Below, piece by piece: positions 15,224-20,899 of a stretch of 20,899 nt of DNA (position 1 is the stretch's first letter; the number at the start of each line of letters is the position of its first letter). The notes under the pieces are model-generated. The model saw nothing but the letters and a program-made list of their open reading frames with translations, searched no databases and was not told the DNA's origin. Position numbers and translations under genes: made by a program. The DNA comes from an uncultured Selenomonas sp. (GTDB lineage Bacteria > Bacillota > Negativicutes > Selenomonadales > Selenomonadaceae): the NCBI GenBank assembly GCA_905373085.1, contig CAJPRR010000024.1, positions 1 through 20,899 on the forward strand, in the 5' to 3' direction.

Positions 15224-15266
15224 ATATTACCTTATGAAAGTCCGGGCGGTCAAGCCCGATCCTTTC
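15224..15266 (-). promoter_or_regulatory. Promoter of mmdA-mmdE-mmdC with -35 inside an inverted repeat
   Basis: Minus strand: -35 TTGACC (15248-15253), 18-bp spacer, -10 TAATAT (15224-15229), about 30 bp before the mmdA start. The -35 lies in the loop of an inverted repeat, GAAAG-N2/3-CGGGC ... GCCCG-CTTTC (15236-15266), which could be an operator or, when read through from upstream, an RNA hairpin. Confidence 0.6.
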
Positions 15267-15270
15267 ATTT

Positions 15271-15305
15271 CCGCTCACCTGTACGCACAGGCGCAGGATG
15301 AGCGG
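15271..15305 (-). other. Nested hairpin after the epimerase gene
   Basis: Seven nt past the epimerase stop the RNA can form CCGCTCA/TGAGCGG (7 bp) enclosing CCTG/CAGG. There is no U-tract after it, so it may slow or partly stop transcription from the mutase operon, or protect the 3' end, rather than act as a strong terminator. Confidence 0.4.
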
Positions 15306-15312
15306 GAAGGGT

Positions 15313-15735
15313 TCAGCGGTCTTCGTGCTCACAGATTTCGAGGAGGACGCCGTGCGTGGCTTTCGGATGGAGGAAGGCGATTCTAGCGCCGCCCGCACCG
15401 TAGCGCGGCTTCTCGTCGATCATCTTCACGCCCTTCGCCATGAGGTCGGCGATCGCGTTCTCGATGTTGTCTACGCGGAGAGCGATGTGCTGGATGCCGC
15501 CCCTGCCGCCGTTCTTCTCGATGAACTTCGCGATCGGGCTGGTCGGCTCGGTCGCCGCGAGAAGCTCGATCTCCGAGCCGTTCGGCGTCGGGTTGAAGCT
15601 CGTCTCGACCTTCTGCTCTGCCACAACTTCCTTGCCCGTGCAGGGGATGCCCAGCTGCTCCGTCCAGAACTTGCCGACCTCGTCGAGATCGTTGACAGCA
15701 ATGCCGATGTGGTCTACACCCAAAACTTTGAACAT
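15313..15735 (-). CDS. mce: Methylmalonyl-CoA epimerase
   Basis: 140 aa, a vicinal-oxygen-chelate (glyoxalase-like) protein. It interconverts the (R)- and (S)-methylmalonyl-CoA epimers, linking the mutase product to the decarboxylase substrate. Two repeated beta-alpha-beta modules are visible: VDHIGIAVNDLDE (7-19) with metal ligand H9, and GGIQHIALRVDNIENAI (79-95) with H83. The terminal strand LLEICE has E133, the likely last metal ligand and catalytic acid, and NGSEIELL (52-59) supplies another acidic position. Length matches the family. AGGAGGT is 7 nt before the ATG. It follows meaB by 43 nt and probably belongs to the same transcript. Confidence 0.93.
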   Translation of the reverse strand: MFKVLGVDHIGIAVNDLDEVGKFWTEQLGIPCTGKEVVAEQKVETSFNPTPNGSEIELLAATEPTSPIAKFIEKNGGRGGIQHIALRVDNIENAIADLMAKGVKMIDEKPRYGAGGARIAFLHPKATHGVLLEICEHEDR

Positions 15736-15778
15736 GTGGATTACCTCCTAAGAAATGGTGATATAGAAAAGCCCTCCG

Positions 15779-16717
15779 TCACTTGAGCATGTTTTTCATG
15801 ATGTTCTGCGTGACGGTGTAGGGATCTGTCCTGCCTGCCTTGATGTCGGCGACGAACGCGTCGAGCTTGCCCGAATCGACGACCTTGCCCTTGACGTACG
15901 AGCCGATGCTGCTTTCGAGGATGTCGATCATCTCGTCCTTCGTGCGCTTCGTGCGCCGCTCGGCGAGAATCCCCTTCTCCTCGATGTAGGCGCGGTGCTT
16001 GTCGACGGATGCGACAAGCTCCTTGACGCCGATCTGTTGGTTTGCTATGACCTTGTCGATGGGCGGACGCCAGTCTTTCATCACGCCGTCCAAATCGAGC
16101 ATCATGTTGATCTCGCGCACGAGCTTGTCCGCGCCGTCAAGATCCGCCTTGTTGATGGCGAACACGTCGCCGATCTCCAAGACGCCCGCCTTGATGGCCT
16201 GGATGTCATCGCCCATGCCGGGAATCAATACGACCATCGTCGTATCGGCTGCCCGAACGATGTCGACTTCGGATTGTCCGACGCCGACGGTCTCAACGAA
16301 AATAATGTCCTTGCCAAAGGCGTCCATCGCCTTGACGGCGTCCGCCGTCTTGTGCGAGAGGCCGCCCAAACTGCCGCGGGTTCCCATGCTGCGGATGAAT
16401 ACGCCCTCGTCCATCGCGAGACTCGCCATGCGGATGCGGTCGCCCAGGATGGCGCCGCCCGAGAACGGGCTTGTCGGGTCGATGGCGATGACGCCGACGG
16501 TCTTGCCCTGCTTGCGGTATTCGTTCGCAATCTTGTCCGTCAGCGTGCTCTTGCCGGCGCCCGGAGGCCCCGTGATGCCGAGCACATAGGCGTGACCCGT
16601 GTGCGGGTAGAGCGCCTTCATGATGTCGATGGCATTTTCTGCCTCGTTCTCGATCGCCGTGATGGCTCTCGAAAGCGCGAGGCGGTTTCCTTGCAGGAGT
16701 TCCTTGGCTATGTCCAT
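15779..16717 (-). CDS. meaB: MeaB-type GTPase, chaperone of methylmalonyl-CoA mutase
   Basis: 312 aa from ATG 16717. P-loop GITGPPGAGKST (47-58), switch-region FVETVGVGQSE (140-150) and the guanine-specificity motif NKAD (189-192) identify the G3E-family MeaB/ArgK group. A C-terminal helical extension for dimerisation follows. MeaB gates cobalamin loading and protects or rescues the mutase using GTP. A GTG at 16729 would add four residues, but AGGTGG stands 8 nt before the ATG at 16717, so I chose that. It sits directly after the B12-binding mutase subunit, its partner. Confidence 0.93.
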   Translation of the reverse strand: MDIAKELLQGNRLALSRAITAIENEAENAIDIMKALYPHTGHAYVLGITGPPGAGKSTLTDKIANEYRKQGKTVGVIAIDPTSPFSGGAILGDRIRMASLAMDEGVFIRSMGTRGSLGGLSHKTADAVKAMDAFGKDIIFVETVGVGQSEVDIVRAADTTMVVLIPGMGDDIQAIKAGVLEIGDVFAINKADLDGADKLVREINMMLDLDGVMKDWRPPIDKVIANQQIGVKELVASVDKHRAYIEEKGILAERRTKRTKDEMIDILESSIGSYVKGKVVDSGKLDAFVADIKAGRTDPYTVTQNIMKNMLK

Positions 16718-16750
16718 GGAATGCACCACCTATGCCATTGTTCCGGAAAA

Positions 16751-16835
16751 TCTCGAAAAACACTGAGTTTCTCGAAATTTCGTGCATAATACGACCGAAA
16801 GCAAGGCTGGCGGCGGACGAACTGCTGCCAGCCTT
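16751..16835 (-). promoter_or_regulatory. Structured gap before meaB: 9-bp hairpin and paired direct repeats
   Basis: After the small mutase subunit the RNA can fold AAGGCTGGC/GCCAGCCTT (16803-16811 with 16827-16835), followed by a weak U-rich TGCTTTC, a possible leaky terminator. Further on are a TATTAT box and two direct copies of TTTCGAGA (plus-strand TCTCGAAA at 16751-16758 and 16770-16777), 19 bp apart, which might bind a regulator. No good -35 accompanies the TATTAT. Confidence 0.35.
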
Positions 16836-16841
16836 CCTGCA

Positions 16842-17234
16842 TCATTTCTTCACATGCTCGTTGATGAAATCGACGATGTCACCCGTCGGCGTGCCCGGCG
16901 TGAAGACGGCGGCAATGCCCGCCTCCTTGAGTGCGGGGATGTCCGTCTCGGGAATGACGCCGCCGCCGATGATCAGCGTGTCCGTCATGCCCTTGCCGCG
17001 CACAAGCTCGACAACCTTGGGGAAGAGATGCGGATGAGCGCCCGAGAGGATGCTCAGCGCGATGACATCGACGTCTTCCTGCAGAGCTGCTTCCGTAATC
17101 TGCTCCGGCGTCTGGCGAAGGCCTGTGTAAATGACCTCGAATCCTGCGTCACGAAGAGCGCGTGCGACGACTTTCGCGCCGCGGTCATGACCGTCCAAGC
17201 CCGGTTTTGCTACCAATACCCTGATTTTTGCCAT
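16842..17234 (-). CDS. Methylmalonyl-CoA mutase small subunit, B12-binding domain
   Basis: 130 aa, a free-standing cobalamin-binding Rossmann domain. The signature DGHDRGAK (14-21) is present; H16 of the DxHxxG motif replaces the dimethylbenzimidazole as lower cobalt ligand. [11 protein letters not shown] (59-69) and IIGGGVIP (88-95) are the other nucleotide-loop parts of the family. It pairs with the catalytic subunit encoded just upstream, so this is a split mutase of the archaeal/Firmicute kind rather than one fused chain. GGAGG stands about 9 nt before the ATG. Confidence 0.93.
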   Translation of the reverse strand: MAKIRVLVAKPGLDGHDRGAKVVARALRDAGFEVIYTGLRQTPEQITEAALQEDVDVIALSILSGAHPHLFPKVVELVRGKGMTDTLIIGGGVIPETDIPALKEAGIAAVFTPGTPTGDIVDFINEHVKK

Positions 17235-17280
17235 TTGAAATTACCTCCAGATCCAAGTAGAGAAAGGAACACAGGGGGCG

Positions 17281-17301
17281 GCCGTCCGAAAAACGGACGG
17301 C
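17281..17301. other. Intercistronic hairpin between the two mutase genes
   Basis: A perfect 8-bp stem GCCGTCCG/CGGACGGC with a 5-nt loop. On the plus strand it is followed by TTTT and looks like a terminator, but the genes run on the minus strand, where no T-tract follows. More likely it is an RNA-stability or processing element between the cistrons. Confidence 0.45.
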
Positions 17302-17323
17302 TTTTCCCCAAAAAACCTGCGAA

Positions 17324-18970
17324 TTACAGGGACGTATGAGCCTCGTATTCGCCGAAGACGCTGCGCATGACGCCGCAGATTTCACCGAGCGTCGCATACG
17401 TCTTGACAGCCGTGAGGATGTGCGGCATGAGGTTTTCCTTCTCATCCTCGCACGCATTCTTGAGGGCTTCGAGCGCGGACTTCACAGCTGCGTTGTCGCG
17501 CTTCGCCTTGACCTCGGCGAGCTGCTTCTTCTGCTTCTCGCCGACGGAGGCGTCGACCTTCAGGAGATCCTTCGGCGGCTCCTCGTTTTCCTTCTGATAC
17601 TTGTTGACGCCGACGATGACGCGAGCGCCGGACTCGACATCCATCTGCCAGGCATAAGCGCTGTCCTGGATTTCCTTCTGGATGTAGCCCTTCTCGATGG
17701 CAGCGACAGCGCCGCCCATCTCGTCGATCTTCTTGATGTACTCCATCGCTTCCTTCTCGATCCGGTTCGTCATGGCCTCTACGTAGTAGGAGCCTGCCAG
17801 AGGATCGATGACGTCGGCGAGGCCGCTCTCATGCGCAACGATGTGCTGCGTGTGCAGAGCGATGGAGACGGACTCTTCCGTCGGAAGCGCGAGCGCTTCG
17901 TCGCGGGAGTTCGTGTGGAGGGACTGCGTGCCGCCCATGACGGCTGCCGCCGTCTGCAGCGCGACGCGGACGATGTTGTTGTCCGGCTGCTGCGCCGTGA
18001 GCATGGAGCCTGCAGTCTGGGTATGGAAGCGAAGTTTCATGGACTTGTCCTTCTTCGCGCCGAAGCGGTCGCGCATGATCTTCGCCCATATACGGCGGGA
18101 TGCACGATACTTCGCGACTTCTTCGAGCACGTTGTTGTGCGCGTTCCAGAAGAAGGAGAGACGGCCCGCAAAGTCGTCGACGTTGAGTCCCGCCTCGATG
18201 GCGGCATTGACGTAGGCGATGCCGTCGGAGATCGTAAAGGCAATCTCCTGGGCAGCCGTGGCGCCGGCTTCGCGGATATGGTAGCCCGAGATGGAAATGG
18301 TGTTCCACTTCGGCACGTTCTTCGAGCAGTAAGCAAAGATGTTGGTGATGAGGCGCATGGACGGACGCGGCGGGAAGATGTAGGTGCCGCGAGCCGCATA
18401 CTCCTTGAGGATGTCGTTCTGAATCGTGCCCGTGAGCTGATCTGCGGGCACGCCCTGCTTCTCGGCAACGGCGATGTACATCGCCAGAAGCACGGAAGCC
18501 GGGGCGTTGATCGTCATGGACGTCGAGACCTTGCCGAGATCGATCTGGTCGAAGAGAGTCTCCATGTCAGCGAGCGAATCAATCGCCACGCCGACCTTGC
18601 CGACCTCGCCTTCGGAGATCGAATCGTCGGAGTCGTAGCCGATCTGCGTCGGCAGATCGAAGGCGCACGAGAGGCCCGACGCTCCCGTCTCAATCAACAT
18701 GCGGTAACGCTTGTTGGACTCTTCGGCTGTGGAGAAGCCGGCGTACATGCGCATCGTCCAGAAGCGGCCGCGATACATCGTAGGCTGCACGCCACGCGTG
18801 TAGGGGAACTGGCCCGGAACGCCGAGTTCGTCGTAGTCCATGCCTTCGACATCGAGCGGCGTGTAGAGTCCCTGCTCGGGAATGTGCGGGCGCAGAGGGA
18901 ATTTCGCGGTGGTCTTTTTCAGGTCAGCCTCGTACTTTTCCAACTCGGCCTGGATTTTCTCATTGCTCAT
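17324..18970 (-). CDS. Methylmalonyl-CoA mutase large (catalytic) subunit
   Basis: 548 aa: the substrate-binding TIM barrel of the mutase without the C-terminal B12 domain. Family residues seen: [14 protein letters not shown] (73-86) with the radical-shielding Y76, [12 protein letters not shown] (104-115), FPPRPSMRL (199-207) and [11 protein letters not shown] (226-236) with H231. It rearranges succinyl-CoA and (R)-methylmalonyl-CoA by an adenosylcobalamin radical route, here running toward methylmalonyl-CoA for propionate formation. Size matches the N-terminal chain of split mutases. GGAGG stands 8 nt before the ATG. The 145-nt gap to the CoA-transferase gene upstream (18971-19115) holds no clear promoter or terminator, so co-transcription is likely. 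Confidence 0.95.
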   Translation of the reverse strand: MSNEKIQAELEKYEADLKKTTAKFPLRPHIPEQGLYTPLDVEGMDYDELGVPGQFPYTRGVQPTMYRGRFWTMRMYAGFSTAEESNKRYRMLIETGASGLSCAFDLPTQIGYDSDDSISEGEVGKVGVAIDSLADMETLFDQIDLGKVSTSMTINAPASVLLAMYIAVAEKQGVPADQLTGTIQNDILKEYAARGTYIFPPRPSMRLITNIFAYCSKNVPKWNTISISGYHIREAGATAAQEIAFTISDGIAYVNAAIEAGLNVDDFAGRLSFFWNAHNNVLEEVAKYRASRRIWAKIMRDRFGAKKDKSMKLRFHTQTAGSMLTAQQPDNNIVRVALQTAAAVMGGTQSLHTNSRDEALALPTEESVSIALHTQHIVAHESGLADVIDPLAGSYYVEAMTNRIEKEAMEYIKKIDEMGGAVAAIEKGYIQKEIQDSAYAWQMDVESGARVIVGVNKYQKENEEPPKDLLKVDASVGEKQKKQLAEVKAKRDNAAVKSALEALKNACEDEKENLMPHILTAVKTYATLGEICGVMRSVFGEYEAHTSL

Positions 18971-19115
18971 ATCATTGTCCTCCTGTCAGGGATTTCGGGA
19001 AGACGGCGCACCCGCCCGCCTCCTGCGTGTCTTTGCCGCAGAAGTCCGGGCGGTCTGTTGCCGCTTCCTTTTCCCCAAACGATTTCCGATCCGTTCAAAA
19101 AATGGAGTCTGCGCC

Positions 19116-20615
19116 TTACTTCATGGATTTCGTCTCGATGAACTTCTCATGGAAGGAAAGCGCTTCCTTGATGATGTGCGGCGTATGTGCATGCTTGGTG
19201 GCCTCTACGGCTCTCTTGTAATAGTCAAGCAGCACCGGCTTGTAGTCGGGATGCACGCAGTTGTTGATGATCTCCAGCGCACGCGCCCTCGGCGCAAGAC
19301 CGCGCAGATCGGCGATGCCCTGCTCCGTGATGATGACGTCGACGTCGTGCTCCGTATGATCGACGTGCGAGCACATGGGGACGACGGACGAGATCGCGCC
19401 GTTCTTCGCAACGGAAGGCGTGTAGAAGATCGTCAGGAAGGCGTTTCTCGCGAAGTCGCCCGAGCCGCCGATGCCGTTCATCATCTTCGTGCCCGTGACG
19501 TGCGTGGAGTTCACGTTGCCATAGATGTCGACTTCAAGAGCCGTGTTCATGGCGATGACGCCGAGGCGATGGACGACCTCCGGGCTGTTGGAGATTTCCT
19601 GCGGACGCAGCAACAGGTACTTCTTGTACTTCTCGACATCCTTGTAGAAGCGCTCCATGCCCGCCGGCGAGGGCGAGAAGGCCGTGCCCGAGGCGAAGTT
19701 CAGCTTGCCCGCGTCGATGAGGTCGAGCATGCCGTCCTGGATGACCTCGGTGTAGACCGTGAGGTCTTCGAGGTCGGAGTCGACGAAGCCCGCCATGACG
19801 GCGTTCGCGACGTTGCCGACGCCCGACTGCAGCGGCAGCAGGTTCTTCGGCATGCGGCCCGCCTTAATCTCGGCGTTGAGGAATTCGAGCGTGAAGTGCG
19901 ACATCTTCTTCGAGTTTTCGTCGATTGCCGCGAGGTCGCGCGTACCATCCTTGATGTCGCACGGCACGATGTACTTGATCTTGTCCGGCGTGCACGGGAT
20001 GAACGGCGTGCCGACGCGGTCGTCCGCCTGCACGATGGGAATCGGCAGACGATTCGGCGGGTCGAGCGGCACATAGACGTCGTGCATGCCCTCAAGCTCC
20101 AAGGGCTGCGTCGTGTTGACCTCGACGATGACGATGTCGGCCTGCTGCACATAGGAGGCGGCGTTGCCGAGCGACGTCGAGGGGATGATGTTGCCCTCTT
20201 CCGTGATGGCGACGGCCTCGACGATGGCGAGGTCGAGCTTGCCGAGGTAGCCGACGCGTGCGAGCTGCGCGGACTCGCTCAGATGGAGGTCGAGATAGTC
20301 GACGGAGCCGTCGTTGATCTCGCTCCTGAGGATATTGTCCGTCTGGTACGGCAGACGCTTCTTGATGCCGTGGACGGCGGCAAGCGTGTCGTCAAGCTCC
20401 GGGCCGGTCGAGGCGCCCGTCCAGATATCGACGGTGAAGGGTTCCTTCTTCATGCGCTCGGCCAAGGCGAGCGGAATGGCCTTCGGATAGGCGGAAGCCG
20501 TGAAACCGCTCATGCCGATGCTCATGCCCGGCTTGATGAAGGCCGCCGCTTCCTCCGCGGTCACGATCCTCGCCTGCAGGTCTTTGTTGCGTACGCGATC
20601 CGAGATCTCAATCAT
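19116..20615 (-). CDS. Succinyl-CoA:acetate/propionate CoA-transferase (acetyl-CoA hydrolase/transferase family)
   Basis: 499 aa, of the Cat1/AarC/ScpC class. Visible motifs: GMSGFTASAYPKAIP (34-48), IVEAVAITEEGNIIPS (131-146), VYTEVIQDG (287-295), where E290 corresponds to the catalytic Glu that forms the glutamyl-CoA ester, and GIGGSGDFARNA in the C-terminal domain. It would swap CoA between propionyl-CoA or acetyl-CoA and succinate, feeding succinyl-CoA to the mutase and releasing propionate, so energy of the thioester is kept. The gene leads the operon with its own promoter. GGGAGG lies about 10 nt before the ATG. Which acid is preferred cannot be read from the sequence. Confidence 0.9.
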   Translation of the reverse strand: MIEISDRVRNKDLQARIVTAEEAAAFIKPGMSIGMSGFTASAYPKAIPLALAERMKKEPFTVDIWTGASTGPELDDTLAAVHGIKKRLPYQTDNILRSEINDGSVDYLDLHLSESAQLARVGYLGKLDLAIVEAVAITEEGNIIPSTSLGNAASYVQQADIVIVEVNTTQPLELEGMHDVYVPLDPPNRLPIPIVQADDRVGTPFIPCTPDKIKYIVPCDIKDGTRDLAAIDENSKKMSHFTLEFLNAEIKAGRMPKNLLPLQSGVGNVANAVMAGFVDSDLEDLTVYTEVIQDGMLDLIDAGKLNFASGTAFSPSPAGMERFYKDVEKYKKYLLLRPQEISNSPEVVHRLGVIAMNTALEVDIYGNVNSTHVTGTKMMNGIGGSGDFARNAFLTIFYTPSVAKNGAISSVVPMCSHVDHTEHDVDVIITEQGIADLRGLAPRARALEIINNCVHPDYKPVLLDYYKRAVEATKHAHTPHIIKEALSFHEKFIETKSMK

Positions 20616-20820
20616 TCAATACATCCTCCCTCACAAGGCCATCCGGCCCGTGTAATGTAAGGAAGCCGCCTCTCTCTTTGAGAAAGCAATGCTCCCGATG
20701 ATGAACTGCCGCCGCAGCCGAGCTTGCCCCACGTCCGTTTCTGCGTGATAGCTTATCGCTATCGCGCGAAAATGAGATAACTGAGGCTTATCGTACTACT
20801 ATGCGACAATTATATCCTAA
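20616..20820 (-). other. Long structured 5' untranslated leader of the propionate operon
   Basis: About 200 nt separate the promoter from the CoA-transferase start. It can fold at least three hairpins: GATAA/TTATC (20776-20792), GATAGC/GCTATC (20747-20763) and GGCC-N4-GGCC near 20638-20649. I see no B12-box or other riboswitch consensus that I know. It could be an unrecognised leader regulator or simply a long untranslated region. Confidence 0.4.
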
Positions 20821-20825
20821 GCTAA

Positions 20826-20854
20826 AGAATACCACTTCGACGCTTTAGCGTCAA
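20826..20854 (-). promoter_or_regulatory. Promoter of the CoA-transferase/mutase operon with central palindrome
   Basis: Minus strand -35 TTGACG (20849-20854), 17-bp spacer, -10 TATTCT (20826-20831) preceded by TGG (extended -10). A perfect palindrome with 6-bp arms, GACGCT-AA-AGCGTC (20839-20852), overlaps the -35 and spacer, a classical place for a repressor. A second -10-like TATAAT lies at 20809-20814, without a good -35. Confidence 0.65.
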
Positions 20855-20899
20855 GTCAATTTTCGGACTCTTCGCCGCTATTTTTGGGCGATTCGCCGC

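Noticed and set aside
13681..15237. A 518-codon plus-strand frame opposite mmdA
   Set aside because: Arg/Asp/Val-rich antisense shadow of a confident carboxyltransferase gene.
17336..20660. Two long plus-strand open frames (about 600 codons each) opposite the mutase and CoA-transferase genes
   Set aside because: They are antisense shadows of well-identified genes, with low-complexity Arg/Asp/Val-rich products, no ribosome sites and no family features.
20616..20820. Cobalamin riboswitch before the B12-dependent pathway
   Set aside because: I could not find the B12-box consensus or the expected multi-stem layout; the visible hairpins are short and different.

Overview
The window looks like a chromosomal segment of a propionate-forming Negativicute, most likely a Selenomonas-type relative. 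The reasons are its high GC content, a complete succinate-to-propionate gene set of the Veillonella/Selenomonas kind, and strong GGAGG-type ribosome binding sites. Every gene I can support is on the minus strand, so transcription runs from high to low coordinates. The long plus-strand reading frames are shadows of GC-rich genes.

Right part (about 13.0-20.9 kb): a methylmalonyl-CoA pathway. In transcription order: a promoter and roughly 200-nt structured leader (20.6-20.85 kb), a succinyl/acetyl/propionyl-CoA CoA-transferase, the large (catalytic) and small (B12-binding) subunits of a split methylmalonyl-CoA mutase, the mutase chaperone GTPase MeaB, and methylmalonyl-CoA epimerase. A second promoter then precedes methylmalonyl-CoA decarboxylase alpha (mmdA), a 47-aa epsilon-like subunit and the biotin carrier (mmdC). 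Together they convert succinyl-CoA to propionyl-CoA, normally coupled to Na+ export. The membrane beta and delta subunits needed for pumping are not in the window. The end of this block is unusual: a degraded second copy of the last codons of mmdC, a hairpin resembling an IS200/IS605 end, a perfect 13-bp terminator, and then a low-GC gene for a small PBECR2-like (BECR-fold) nuclease-domain protein.

Middle and left part (about 0.8-12.4 kb): a complete type III-A (Csm) CRISPR-Cas locus. A strong promoter and a leader of about 138 nt transcribe a 28-repeat, 27-spacer array (10182-12191). The array runs straight into cas1 and cas2, then csm1 (cas10), csm2, csm3, csm4, csm5, cas6 and csm6. The key residues of interference and signalling are visible: Csm1 HD and GGDD, the Csm3 Asp, the Csm6 CARF and HEPN motifs, and the Cas1 E/H/E triad. 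The system therefore looks functional, with target-RNA cutting, cyclic oligoadenylate synthesis and Csm6 RNase activation. Several spacers have the sense of a phage mRNA start region on the plus strand, so the minus-strand crRNAs would be antisense to mRNA, as type III immunity requires.

Far left (1-500): the N-terminal part of a glycine betaine/choline-type ABC transporter permease that runs off the window.

I did not find an unmistakably new system. The parts most worth a second look are the junction between mmdC and the CRISPR leader (tail duplication, IS-like end, orphan nuclease-fold gene, two-sided terminator), the lack of a separate cas1 promoter, and the spacers aimed at translation starts.
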